Origin: a virus
Direction: 5' to 3' (one strand)
IMG/VR virus record: IMGVR_UViG_3300042731_002594
Coordinates: 1 to 41,462 of that record
DNA: 41,462 bases
Each line of letters starts with the position of its first letter. The first letter of the stretch is position 1. Made by a program: the position numbers and the translations under genes. Shown piece after piece: positions 30,729-38,749 of this stretch. Below the pieces are notes generated by a model. It saw only the letters and a program-made list of their open reading frames with translations. It did no database searches and was not told the origin of the DNA.

Positions 30729-31412
30729 TTAGCCGCTGTGGTCGTACTCGAGCTCGGCGATGACCTGACCACCGACCTCGTGGTAAAATTTCACGTTGAT
30801 GATTTCGATAACGCTCGGGTCCTCGAAATCGATTGTTTCGTTGTGCTCCACGGCAAGCGTCAAACGAGCCGCGCGGACGTGCTCTACAGGCTGATTTCCA
30901 ATGCTCGGCTGAAACGGCGTGATCTTTTCAATCCACCTGCTCCAGATGAATCCAGCACCGAGCAGCCCGAGATATCCGTACTTGTCGTGCATCAAGATGT
31001 TTCGAACGAGCCTGACAGTTCTGTGACTCAGGATGGCTGATTGCATGTCTCCGGGAGTGTGCCCGCCAGCGGTCTCCTCTGATTCTGCGTAGGCGTAGAC
31101 GTCGATGTTGTATCTGCTGGTGTGCTTCTGGCGATCGGATCTATTGGAAGTCCCCTCGTCGGGGCCGCTGTCGTCGAAAAACACGTTGACGATTGGAGAG
31201 GGCAGGGCGCCGCCTTGGAACTCTTCCCATGGATTGTCCCGCTCGAGATAGACACGAAATGACCACTCGGTCGGATCGGTCTTCCCGGCCGCCGTTGCTT
31301 TTGCAACTTGATCGGCCCCCTCGGCGGCGAGTATCCAAGCGATTTTGTCGCGGATGACTTCGAAGCCGTCCTGGCTGTCAATCAGGGGGATGCTTTGGGA
31401 CTCCTGCGTCAT
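30729..31412 (-). CDS. Tail terminator / completion protein (Mu gp37-like)
   Basis: 227 residues between head-tail connector and sheath genes, where Mu-type phages encode the tail-terminator gene. Contains I-V-N-V-F-F-D-D-S, K-H-T-S-R-Y-N-I-D-V-Y-A-Y-A and a C-terminal V-I-E-I-I-N-V-K-F, consistent with a compact alpha/beta fold. Assigned mainly by position. Confidence 0.6.
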   Translation of the reverse strand: MTQESQSIPLIDSQDGFEVIRDKIAWILAAEGADQVAKATAAGKTDPTEWSFRVYLERDNPWEEFQGGALPSPIVNVFFDDSGPDEGTSNRSDRQKHTSRYNIDVYAYAESEETAGGHTPGDMQSAILSHRTVRLVRNILMHDKYGYLGLLGAGFIWSRWIEKITPFQPSIGNQPVEHVRAARLTLAVEHNETIDFEDPSVIEIINVKFYHEVGGQVIAELEYDHSG

Positions 31413-31792
31413 AGCGGCGTATACCCCTCGAGCATAAGAACCATCGATCCGTGACTTCGGTCCGGATGGTGCGCGACGACCTTGAAGGTGTGCTGGTGTC
31501 CATTGGCGTCGACCGTTTCAACAACCCACGGCTTCGATGCGCTTTGGGCTACGCCTCGAACGCCTTCGAATCCGACATCTTCTAGATCGCGAATAGAAAC
31601 AGAAACAGAGCATTGACGCCCGGTCACGGTTTCTCCGGTACCGGGGTCCATCGCGAGGTGAATGTCACTCGAGAATGCCTTGAACTGATGTAACTCAGAC
31701 GCGGGCGAGATGATATCAATGTCAATTCCGCCCGTGTCCTCGTCGTGGAGGATTTCGAGATAATCCGCGTGGGCTGTTCCAATCAGGCTCAT
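31409..31792 (-). CDS. Head-tail adaptor (lambda FII-like position)
   Basis: 127 residues, beta-rich, with D-I-D-I-I-S-P-A-S, V-S-V-S-I-R-D-L and H-T-F-K-V-V-A-H-H-P-D-R. Size, position after capsid and FI-like gene, and ATGA coupling on both sides support a head-completion or connector protein joining the filled head to the tail. Confidence 0.55.
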   Translation of the reverse strand: MSLIGTAHADYLEILHDEDTGGIDIDIISPASELHQFKAFSSDIHLAMDPGTGETVTGRQCSVSVSIRDLEDVGFEGVRGVAQSASKPWVVETVDANGHQHTFKVVAHHPDRSHGSMVLMLEGYTPL

Positions 31793-32091
31793 TTCTGAAC
31801 CAACACCCCTTTACTGACCCAGAAGTTCAGAGTCGATTGTCCGCCGGGAAATGTTTCCGCCGTCACTCCGCCGATGCGAGTGGACGTTTCGTGATCGAGA
31901 ATCCCGGCCTTGGTTGAGAGCGCTGGCTTGCCCTCGGCGATGATCCACCGTGGCGGCCCTTCTTCCTTCGGTTTATCTTCCGGCTTCACGTCGGGCTCTT
32001 TCGACTCTTCTGCCGATGCCTCTTCCGGCTTCTCTTCCGGCTTCTCTTCCGGCTCGTCGTTGCGCTTGGCTTTTTTCCATCCCTTTGCCAT
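31789..32091 (-). CDS. Small charged protein in lambda FI position (100 aa)
   Basis: The first half is a low-complexity Lys/Glu/Pro region with E-E-K-P repeats. The second half is a short folded domain ending F-W-V-S-K-G-V-L-V-Q-K, like many small head-assembly proteins. It lies just after the capsid gene. Role in head completion or DNA packaging is inferred from position. Confidence 0.55.
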   Translation of the reverse strand: MAKGWKKAKRNDEPEEKPEEKPEEASAEESKEPDVKPEDKPKEEGPPRWIIAEGKPALSTKAGILDHETSTRIGGVTAETFPGGQSTLNFWVSKGVLVQK

Positions 32092-32093
32092 GA

Positions 32094-33200
32094 CTAGAAT
32101 CCCTTCGTTGTGATGCAGCCGAAACGATCACGGGTGATGGGGCACAGCGCTGGACGGGTTCCAACTCCGAAGTTGAATACCTCGCGGTCCGGGCTGAACC
32201 ACATGTTGTAGGAAAGATCGACCAGGCCGGACCTGGACGTCGCGCGACCCACTCTGCGAAGTACCGCTGCGGCCTCCGTGTCGATCCCGAACTTGTTGAT
32301 TGCTCCGAATGTGGCGTCCAATCGGGGGCTGGCCTCCAACAGGAACTTTGTGTCACCGATGTATTCGGTCTTGGTTCCAGACGCGTTTTCGTGCCACTCG
32401 TCATAGATGTAAAGGTCGATTTTCCGAGCGCCGCGAATTTTGAGAACACCCACGAAGATCGCGCCGTTGTTGAGCCTCGGGTGAACCGGTTCCGAAGTTT
32501 CGTCGAGCCTGTAGATCTCTCCGGTGTAGTCCTTCGAGGCCCCGTTCTTGAATTGTGTGGTGGCCTTCATTTCGTCGAAACACGAAGAGTTGCAGATCGC
32601 TCGACGCACTCTCGATTTCCCGTCCCTTTCGATCACGTCACAAAGGTTTGCGATGTCGGTAAACGGAACCGCCGATCCCGCGGTTGTCCACGCGACGGAC
32701 GCATTCGGAAAGTGAGTGCTCAAAACCTCGAAATCCTCTGAATAGACCGTTCCTGTCCCATCTGTGAGGGTGACTTCTCCGGTGGTGAGAATCTGGGATG
32801 CCTGGATCTCGATGGCCCGCTTGATCATCTCGATGATCTCGGTAATCGTCGGGGCGACTACCTCTTGAACGCGAGCCATGAAGGCCGGGTTTTCGTACGG
32901 CGTCCGATTGAACGAACGTCCAGACATGACCTCGTCCGCTGATGCCGAAACGCCTTCTTTGTAGGTGGTCGGCTTGATTTGCTTGATGTCGAACCCCTTC
33001 AGGCCGTTCATGCGATATCCGGTGGTCGCGTCCCGTTGCGGATATGCGATTTCGCGGGAAGTTCTGCGAATGTGGAACTCGACCTTGTCTTTGTTGTGAA
33101 TCCCGTCCGGAGGCACGGAAAACATGCTCGACAGGAGGAGCGGACCTTCGTCTTGCTCGACGTAGGGCGCTACAAGTTGAATGGTTTCTGTTACTGACAT
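32094..33200 (-). CDS. Major capsid protein (lambda gpE family)
   Basis: 368 residues with a GGGAGGACG site upstream. Opening F-S-V-P-P-D-G-I-H-N-K-D-K-V-E-F-H and later T-T-Y-K-E-G-V-S-A-S, I-Q-A-S-Q-I-L-T-T-G, D-L-Y-I-Y-D-E-W and C-terminal F-S-P-D-R-E-V-F-N-F-G-V-G-T-R-P-A-L are typical of the Phage_cap_E group. Adopts the HK97 fold in that family; preceded by decoration, protease and portal genes in lambda order. Confidence 0.88.
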   Translation of the reverse strand: MSVTETIQLVAPYVEQDEGPLLLSSMFSVPPDGIHNKDKVEFHIRRTSREIAYPQRDATTGYRMNGLKGFDIKQIKPTTYKEGVSASADEVMSGRSFNRTPYENPAFMARVQEVVAPTITEIIEMIKRAIEIQASQILTTGEVTLTDGTGTVYSEDFEVLSTHFPNASVAWTTAGSAVPFTDIANLCDVIERDGKSRVRRAICNSSCFDEMKATTQFKNGASKDYTGEIYRLDETSEPVHPRLNNGAIFVGVLKIRGARKIDLYIYDEWHENASGTKTEYIGDTKFLLEASPRLDATFGAINKFGIDTEAAAVLRRVGRATSRSGLVDLSYNMWFSPDREVFNFGVGTRPALCPITRDRFGCITTKGF

Positions 33201-33214
33201 CTCGTCGTCCTCCC

Positions 33215-33925
33215 TTAGCTGATCTCGGATACGCTGAGATCGTTCACCGATTGCAGCGTGATGCCGGTGTTCTTCAGCAGCTTGTCGAAGACGAGCGTGT
33301 CGATTGCCGTCGCGTCGTCGAGCTTGCTGAGTTTGGTTTTGTTGAGCTTCCCGGACTTGATTACTCGCGTCCGAAGATCGCCGCTCGCGGCGAACGTGAG
33401 CGCTTCTCTGAGCACCGCAACGGGCTCATTTGTTCCTGTGCCGCCGCCGTCGACGTACGGGACAAGCTTCTTGGTGGAGCTGTTCCGGGCCAGTAGGGTT
33501 CCCTTGGGCCAGGTCGCGGATTGACCGGTGCCTGCCACTGCCGTGTCCCAAACCATCGTTGCCGTACCGGCGCCGATGGCGATGGTGGTGCCGAGCCCGC
33601 CAATGTCGTTGACGATGACGACGTGCCCGCTTCCGTCCACGTCCGCGTGACATCCGACGCACTGGTCATTGATGGCGGCTGCCTTCTCGAGCGCGGTGTC
33701 AGTGCTCGCCGGGTAAGTTACCGTCTGCGCGACGCCGTCCCATGCCTGTCCGGATCCATCTGTGACGGTCAGAATCAGCGTCTTTGTCGAGTCGTCGTCG
33801 GTCTCACCGCTGGCGCTCGTTACCGATGCCGCCGTACCGGTGAGGTCGGCTGTCAGAGTCTCATCCTCGAAGGTGCACGGACCGAGAAGGAGATCGTCCC
33901 TTGTCTCTTGTTGGGTTTCCATCAT
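33215..33925 (-). CDS. Head decoration protein D-like with inserted domain
   Basis: 236 residues, about twice the size of lambda gpD. The ends fit the decoration family: N-terminal D-D-L-L-L-G-P-C, and W-P-K-G-T-L-L-A-R-N-S-S followed by P-V-A-V-L-R-E-A-L and a C-terminal L-L-K-N-T-G-I. Residues ~35-135 form an extra module with L-I-L-T-V-T-D-G-S-G-Q, A-A-A-I-N-D-Q, H-V-V-I-V-N-D and T-A-T-M-V-W, resembling the repeated beta modules of phage and flagellar hook proteins. The insertion probably stands out from the head surface. Confidence 0.7.
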   Translation of the reverse strand: MMETQQETRDDLLLGPCTFEDETLTADLTGTAASVTSASGETDDDSTKTLILTVTDGSGQAWDGVAQTVTYPASTDTALEKAAAINDQCVGCHADVDGSGHVVIVNDIGGLGTTIAIGAGTATMVWDTAVAGTGQSATWPKGTLLARNSSTKKLVPYVDGGGTGTNEPVAVLREALTFAASGDLRTRVIKSGKLNKTKLSKLDDATAIDTLVFDKLLKNTGITLQSVNDLSVSEIS

Positions 33926-34269
33926 TCCACCTCGATTCCGGAGTGCGCCGCCTCATACGCGGCCTTGGCCTTCGCGTCGGTTTCGGCATCGTCACCGGTC
34001 GTGCTTTTGCCCGCGCCGATCTCTGGCGGGTCGTCTTCCTGGCGTTCCTGGCGCATGCCGCGCTTCATTGCCGCCGAATAGTGGGTTGAGGTAATCAGCG
34101 GAGTGATCCCTGTTCCCTCCCTGATCGCCTTGTGCGCCGCCTCGATGTCTCCGCTGCCCTCAGCGAGGACCAGGTGAGCGCATGCTTGCTCCCGCTCTGC
34201 CTTCCTGCCCGCCTCGTAGATGGCGTCGTAGGTTTCGCGGTGCTCCTCTTTGAGGGTTTTCGCGTCCAT
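33922..34269 (-). CDS. Nested scaffold protein (lambda Nu3-like) inside protease gene
   Basis: In-frame ATG at 34269 (protease residue 254) preceded by AAGGAG at a good distance. It would give a 115-residue product starting M-D-A-K-T-L-K-E-E-H-R, mostly helical and acidic to the end. Exactly the lambda C/Nu3 arrangement; existence of the separate product is inferred. Confidence 0.55.
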   Translation of the reverse strand: MDAKTLKEEHRETYDAIYEAGRKAEREQACAHLVLAEGSGDIEAAHKAIREGTGITPLITSTHYSAAMKRGMRQERQEDDPPEIGAGKSTTGDDAETDAKAKAAYEAAHSGIEVE

Positions 34270-35028
34270 CTTGTCTCCTTGGTTTGCCGCCGGTTTGGCG
34301 GTTGGTTTGTTTACGCCTATGGCGTCAATCATCTTGAGCTGAAGGGCTTTTCTCGCCGTCATCACGGCGCCTTGCCCGTACTCGTTTTTCACGGTTTCGG
34401 TTGATACCTTTCGGCCGATTGCGATGTTTTCGGCGAGCACCTGAAAAATGTCGTCGAGTTGCTCTCTCGCATTGGCCTTTCCTTCCGGAGTCGACAGGTC
34501 ATTGTCCTTCTTTGGGCTGTCGGTATTGGTGACGGTGTGCGTCTTGAAAATGCTCGCCTGGCTCGTCTTCACCCCGACGCTTCCAATGATGGACAGATCG
34601 TTTTCCGCGACGATCTCGCCGGTCTGACTGGCCAGCATGTAAGCCGCCGAAGCCATCGTCGGACCTGCTATTGCTCGCGTCTTTACAGGGGCCTCGCGAA
34701 TTGCCGCCATGGTCCCGTGAATTCCATCGACAATTCCGCCCGGTGAGTTGATGTCAAAGTCGATGCGCCTCGCGCCCTTGGAAACCGCCTCTGTAATCTG
34801 GCTTCTGATGTCTCCATATGTCGTGTATTCGGAGCCGAAGTAATCGAGCATACGAGATCTCTCGTTGAGGAGAGGCCCCTTTACCGATATCGTGGCGACC
34901 TTTCCGCGACCCATGCGCATCGGCGCGGATGCATGAACCGCATCGTCGAGATCGTCTTGAGCGACGCGCTCTCGCATGATTGCTTCAATTCGTTCGACAG
35001 CGTCAGGCAGCATGAGCCAAAGCGTCAT
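33922..35028 (-). CDS. Head maturation protease, S49 family (lambda gpC-like)
   Basis: 368 residues. N-S-P-G-G at 94-98 and A-S-A-A-Y at 126-130 (Ser127 nucleophile) and I-I-G-S-V-G-V at 147-153 are the S49 signatures. The C-terminal third is charged, helical and looks like a scaffold domain. The protease should cleave the scaffold and itself during prohead maturation. ATGA overlaps with portal upstream and decoration gene downstream. Confidence 0.86.
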   Translation of the reverse strand: MTLWLMLPDAVERIEAIMRERVAQDDLDDAVHASAPMRMGRGKVATISVKGPLLNERSRMLDYFGSEYTTYGDIRSQITEAVSKGARRIDFDINSPGGIVDGIHGTMAAIREAPVKTRAIAGPTMASAAYMLASQTGEIVAENDLSIIGSVGVKTSQASIFKTHTVTNTDSPKKDNDLSTPEGKANAREQLDDIFQVLAENIAIGRKVSTETVKNEYGQGAVMTARKALQLKMIDAIGVNKPTAKPAANQGDKMDAKTLKEEHRETYDAIYEAGRKAEREQACAHLVLAEGSGDIEAAHKAIREGTGITPLITSTHYSAAMKRGMRQERQEDDPPEIGAGKSTTGDDAETDAKAKAAYEAAHSGIEVE

Positions 35029-36707
35029 GATTCAATCTCTCTTTCTGTGGACATCGCGGCCGCGAGCATGGCCGGGGCAATGCGTGACATCGCCTCAACC
35101 GCGTCGGTTCCGTATTCCTTATGGAGTTCAAGAAGCGGACGCATCGCGGCGACCTTCTGCTCGTTCTCCTTCGCGACCTGCTTGATGTTGTGCGACCACT
35201 TCGACCCGTTGATTTCCCTGGCCGTCCGCGTGTTGGTCGTCCATCCTTCTGTCACTTGTGTTTTGTAGGCGGCGGCCTGTTTTACCGGGTCTACAGACGG
35301 CTCGACCTGTCCGAACCATTCCGTTTGCAACCATGCCCGCTTGATGTCGTATTGTTTCGGATCGCTGTAAGCGGATAGGAACCCTTGTGCCTCAATTTTC
35401 CCGAGGAGAAGTTCGGATACGAACCACTCTTCCCAAAGGTTCTTGCAATGGGCGGCCGCAAAGCGGGGCCGCTCCTTGGCCTTGAACGTGCTCCATTTGT
35501 TGTTCGCCGCCTGAGATGCCGAATAGTTTTTGTTGAACGACATCATGAGGATCTCCGGAGGACAACCGAGAGACCACGCGAGCCCGACCATCACCGCCGC
35601 CTCGAACGCGCCGAAGTTGATGTCACTTCCGTCTCGGAATACGGTCGGCTCTTCTCCCACCGCGAGGCGCTCCATGAACAGCCCAGGCATGATCTTGTTG
35701 AGCTGAAGCGGTCCAGCGGTACCGGCCGGATCTACAACCGTGTCCTTCCGGGTCGCTGCCTTTCCAAATGGCATCGTTCCAGGCGCGGCCTTGTCGCGCT
35801 TGATAAATCCAATGATGTACGAAGAAATTTCGGCCTTGAGCTGAGCGGCTCCGCGCTGTTTCAGAATCGAGTTGAGGGGCTGTATTGCAATGGAAAGCAG
35901 GGGCTCTCCACGTACGCCGTCCTCGCGCTTGTCGATACCGTAGACCATCCACGCGATGAGCCGGTTTGACTTGGCGCCGCGAGCCGAAACATAGGTGTAT
36001 CGGTCGTCGAAGACTTCGTTTGTCCCCTCGTATACCCAGTAACCGAGGTGGCGTCCGTTTTTGTCCCGGTGGACTCCATCAACCACGGACTCATCCAGTG
36101 CCTTGTCCGGTGGCGTCTGGATTCGGTCACCGTTGACTATCGAGATCTGCGGTAGGTTTGTCGCCCTGTCCTGGCGACAGATGACCAGGCAATCCCCGGA
36201 GACCAATGCCTCCGTGTAGATCTGAGCCTGTAGCTGACCGTCCTCGCGGCTGCCCTTTGCGTCGATGATCTCCTTGGACTCACCGTAGATGCGCCAACGC
36301 TTTTCGAGCGTTTCCGTCCACGACGGGGCACCGTTGGCCGATACGCCGGAAAGGGCGTCCTCCGGAAGACCGAGAATCGACTCCTCGGGGATGGACTCGG
36401 GACACAGTCCGGTATTGATGATGTCGGTGACAAAACGACGGACTATTCCGCGCCCGTACGAGTTTCCGTAGAACAGTGCCGCAGACCGGCGCCGCAGCTT
36501 CCAGTAGTCGAGCCCGCGTAGCTCCTCGAGAGTTTCGCCGATGCCGTCGAAAAACTGGCTACCGTCGTAGTATCCCGAGCCGTTGGAAAAATTGACCGTC
36601 GATGCGGTCGCCGGTGACGGCTGCTCGACTGCGTCCGTCGACTCCGGCCACGTCCAGGGCAACTCTTCCTCGGCGGCCAGGCGGCGGTCTCGTCTCCAGA
36701 GCGCCAT
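35025..36707 (-). CDS. Portal protein (lambda family)
   Basis: 560 residues. Contains the lambda portal features: L-R-R-R-S-A-A-L-F-Y-G-N-S-Y-G-R-G-I-V-R, E-A-L-V-S-G-D-C-L-V, G-F-I-K-R and the segment S-F-N-K-N-Y-S-A-S-Q-A-A. It forms the 12-mer gate at one capsid vertex for DNA entry and exit and bears the connector. It starts by TGATG overlap with the gpW gene. Confidence 0.9.
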   Translation of the reverse strand: MALWRRDRRLAAEEELPWTWPESTDAVEQPSPATASTVNFSNGSGYYDGSQFFDGIGETLEELRGLDYWKLRRRSAALFYGNSYGRGIVRRFVTDIINTGLCPESIPEESILGLPEDALSGVSANGAPSWTETLEKRWRIYGESKEIIDAKGSREDGQLQAQIYTEALVSGDCLVICRQDRATNLPQISIVNGDRIQTPPDKALDESVVDGVHRDKNGRHLGYWVYEGTNEVFDDRYTYVSARGAKSNRLIAWMVYGIDKREDGVRGEPLLSIAIQPLNSILKQRGAAQLKAEISSYIIGFIKRDKAAPGTMPFGKAATRKDTVVDPAGTAGPLQLNKIMPGLFMERLAVGEEPTVFRDGSDINFGAFEAAVMVGLAWSLGCPPEILMMSFNKNYSASQAANNKWSTFKAKERPRFAAAHCKNLWEEWFVSELLLGKIEAQGFLSAYSDPKQYDIKRAWLQTEWFGQVEPSVDPVKQAAAYKTQVTEGWTTNTRTAREINGSKWSHNIKQVAKENEQKVAAMRPLLELHKEYGTDAVEAMSRIAPAMLAAAMSTEREIES

Positions 36708-36991
36708 CAGCCGTTACCCCGCAGATAGAGGCCCTCGCCGTTGATTCGGTTGTCAAGGTAGTCAAGGCGGGCGTAGAGGGAGTCAATAAACATCTGGAGG
36801 GACGCCAGGTTGCGCTTGGTGACGGTCTGCGTGGTCTGGCCGGTGTCGATTGTGTAGGAGGCGAGCGTACCGGCCGATAGGGCGAGCATGGCGGTTTCGG
36901 CCGCCTCGATCTGCGCCTGGACGGCCTCGAGGCGGGACTGGAGCCATGCGTCTGTGATAGATGTCGCCATAATGCACTTGCGGAGTCGCAA
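36707..36991 (-). CDS. gpW-like head-tail joining protein
   Basis: 94 residues from TTG at 36991, which has AAAGGAG 8 nt upstream; ATG at 36970 gives 87 residues but lacks a site. Short helical protein with A-E-T-A-M-L-A-L-S-A-G-T and S-Y-T-I-D-T-G-Q-T-T-Q-T-V-T-K-R-N-L-A-S-L, the gpW pattern seen just before the portal in lambda-type clusters. It is the first gene of the leftward structural operon after the plus-strand island. Confidence 0.65.
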   Translation of the reverse strand: MRLRKCIMATSITDAWLQSRLEAVQAQIEAAETAMLALSAGTLASYTIDTGQTTQTVTKRNLASLQMFIDSLYARLDYLDNRINGEGLYLRGNG

Positions 36992-37349
36992 AAATGATTC
37001 TCCTTTGTTACTATATGGCGACTATTGCTGCTAACCATCAAGGCAAAAACGCAACAAAGGTAGCAAAAACGCGCCTCGCAAAAAGGTAATGCGCAGTATG
37101 ACAGAAATGTCGTAGCCTACAAAGTCTTGTATTTATTAGACTATTCTGTTTTTGAACCCAGGTTTACGCGGTTCAGTATGATCCAAATGTCGTGATAAAT
37201 GCGGATGGCTGGAAAGACGTTCGCTTCGAAGCATCCGGTAAGTCGTTGTTTTTGTTTGCAAATGTAGTTTTGTGCGCCATGTCTTGCGCATTGGCATACG
37301 CATTGCACTGTTTAGGGGCATGAACGGCAACGAAACAAAGGAGAGGAAA
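36992..37349. promoter_or_regulatory. Divergent promoter region between gpW and the plus-strand island
   Basis: About 360 bp with no credible gene. It must carry a promoter for the leftward structural genes and another for the rightward small genes. GCAAAAACGC occurs at 37043-37052 and 37063-37072 (20 bp apart), with related copies near 36990 and 37078. A pair of 22-bp repeats is listed separately. No clear sigma-70 promoter was found. Confidence 0.5.
37094..37195. repeat. Pair of 22-bp direct repeats, 80 bp apart
   Basis: 37094-37115 and 37174-37195 share CAGTATGA, three variable bases or nearly so, then AAATGTCGT. Conserved ends with a variable centre in a divergent promoter region suggest binding sites for one regulator or two similar late promoters. 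Confidence 0.6.
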
Positions 37350-37547
37350 ATGAGAAAAGTAAAAGAAATCAATAACCGATGCGCCCTCAACCATGCGGTA
37401 GACTGTCTACTCAATCAAATCGGAGAGTCCGAGAATGCACTCGGAGAGTCCTATGAGGAAACCGCAGACCGAATCGATGATGACCACCCGCGAGCCGCTC
37501 AGTATCTCCGCGAGGCGGAGACTCGTTGGTTCGAACTGGGCGACTGA
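37350..37547 (+). CDS. Small helical hypothetical protein (65 aa)
   Basis: Start at 37350 (M-R-K-V-K-E-I-N-N-R) with AAAGGAG upstream. Acidic helical content with C-L-L-N-Q-I-G-E-S-E-N-A-L-G. First gene of a rightward island embedded in the leftward late cluster. Followed by hairpin H1. Function unknown. Confidence 0.6.
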   Translation: MRKVKEINNRCALNHAVDCLLNQIGESENALGESYEETADRIDDDHPRAAQYLREAETRWFELGD

Positions 37548-37562
37548 CTTCGACCTCCACTC

Positions 37563-37585
37563 CGCTCGCCTCCCCGAGGCGGGCG
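37563..37585. terminator. Hairpin H1 between plus-strand island genes
   Basis: Arms CGCTCGCCTC (37563-37572) and GAGGCGGGCG (37576-37585), ten pairs including one G-U, loop CCC. The left flank CCTCCACTC matches the larger hairpin H2 downstream. Confidence 0.6.
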
Positions 37586-37622
37586 GCGATGGACGCCGAA
37601 ACGGCACAACAAGGAGGACAAA

Positions 37623-37919
37623 ATGAGACTTACAGGACAAGACGCAATAAAGGCAAAGAATATTCTAAAATCTACGGTGCTGTGCAAATTTGGAGACCCG
37701 GTAGAGGGTCCTAAGTCTGACATCGAAACAGAATTTGCCGAGGATGTTATTCGCGAAGACCCGCAACTCGTATACACAGACGTGGATCTAGAGGCGCTCT
37801 GGTGGGCATGGCACGACCAGGATATGGATAGGTGGTCGCCTACTGTAGAAGAGGCGGAACAGCGATGCATAAAGTGGGTCGACGGAGGGTCGGATGATGG
37901 CCCGGATATAGAACGGTAG
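37623..37919 (+). CDS. Small acidic hypothetical protein (98 aa)
   Basis: Starts M-R-L-T-G-Q-D-A-I-K-A-K-N with AAGGAGGA upstream. Contains L-V-Y-T-D-V-D-L-E-A-L-W-W-A-W-H-D-Q-D and a C-terminal C-I-K-W-V-D-G-G. No family recognised. Its stop lies 5 bp before a perfect 25-bp inverted repeat. Confidence 0.6.
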   Translation: MRLTGQDAIKAKNILKSTVLCKFGDPVEGPKSDIETEFAEDVIREDPQLVYTDVDLEALWWAWHDQDMDRWSPTVEEAEQRCIKWVDGGSDDGPDIER

Positions 37920-37924
37920 TACGA

Positions 37925-37977
37925 TTTAGGCCTCCACTCTGCCCGCCTCGAGGAGGCGGGCAGAGTGGAGGCCTAAA
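37925..37977. terminator. Hairpin H2: perfect 25-bp inverted repeat with 3-nt loop
   Basis: Left arm 37925-37949 and right arm 37953-37977 are exact reverse complements, separated by GAG. A related shorter hairpin follows the previous gene. In RNA it would be a very stable hairpin, but the next gene's AAAGGAG comes 2-8 nt later and there is no U-run, so it may be a transcript-processing or insulating element. Confidence 0.75.
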
Positions 37978-37991
37978 CAAAGGAGAGAAAA

Positions 37992-38396
37992 ATGCCAAAT
38001 AAAAACCTATCTTTATCACCCACAACCATCGGTCTGCTCGCGAAGCTCGGCAACGCAAGCGGCTACGTTGAGTCATCGATATCAATGAGGTGGCCGCGCG
38101 TTATCCAAGCGCTCGAGCACCTCCGAGCCCGGGGATGGCAGAGTAACGAGATCCTCGCCGCCTGCGACGTGCTCAACGGGTGCTGGATGTTCGTCCATGA
38201 TCCGACCTGGCACGGGGCATCCATGACTGACGGCCAGGAGTACGCCGTGAAATGGGATATATCAGAGAAACGGTGGAAGGAACTGGCCCGGGTCGTGTCG
38301 GAGAGCGCCGGCGTGGCGTTCGCACTGGACCTGGTCGTGTCCGAGTTCTGGACGGGGAACACCTACCTGGAACGGCTCATCAGGGGGGCCGAATGA
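37992..38396 (+). CDS. Hypothetical protein (134 aa)
   Basis: AAAGGAGAG precedes the ATG. Helical N-terminal half with W-P-R-V-I-Q-A-L-E-H-L-R-A-R-G-W and A-A-C-D-V-L-N-G-C-W-M-F. The region S-M-T-D-G-Q-E-Y-A-V-K-W-D looks like a second small domain. No family recognised. Overlaps the next gene by ATGA. Confidence 0.6.
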   Translation: MPNKNLSLSPTTIGLLAKLGNASGYVESSISMRWPRVIQALEHLRARGWQSNEILAACDVLNGCWMFVHDPTWHGASMTDGQEYAVKWDISEKRWKELARVVSESAGVAFALDLVVSEFWTGNTYLERLIRGAE

Positions 38397-38749
38397 GTTA
38401 CACGGCAGAAGAAGCCGCGACTGCGTCGAAAAACCGGGCAGAGCGGGAGGCGCGGGAGTCGGCCCGATGGGAATTCTCGGTCGGAATCAAAAAGCCTAAC
38501 CCGATGGCGTGGTCAATCCGCTCCGTCAACACAATGGCGGAGCGCATGATTCAGATCATTCGCAAATCCCGAGGCACCATCGTCACCCGGGTCACACGGC
38601 TCATGGACGCTGAAGACGATCCGCTCGATGACGATGTGCGGTTTGTGATCGATCTGCTGATGGCCGCCGAGCAACCCGGATCCGATCGGTCAAAAGTCCT
38701 CGACGCGATCCAGAGAAACTCCCAGAGATCATACGCAAAATCAGCGTAA
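38393..38749 (+). CDS. Hypothetical protein (118 aa)
   Basis: Start at 38393 (M-S-Y-T-A-E-E-A-A-T) by ATGA overlap. Basic helical N-terminus, then S-V-N-T-M-A-E-R-M-I-Q-I-I-R-K, and an acidic D-D-P-L-D-D-D-V-R segment. Last gene of the rightward island; its TAA directly abuts the terminase stop on the other strand. Confidence 0.6.
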   Translation: MSYTAEEAATASKNRAEREARESARWEFSVGIKKPNPMAWSIRSVNTMAERMIQIIRKSRGTIVTRVTRLMDAEDDPLDDDVRFVIDLLMAAEQPGSDRSKVLDAIQRNSQRSYAKSA

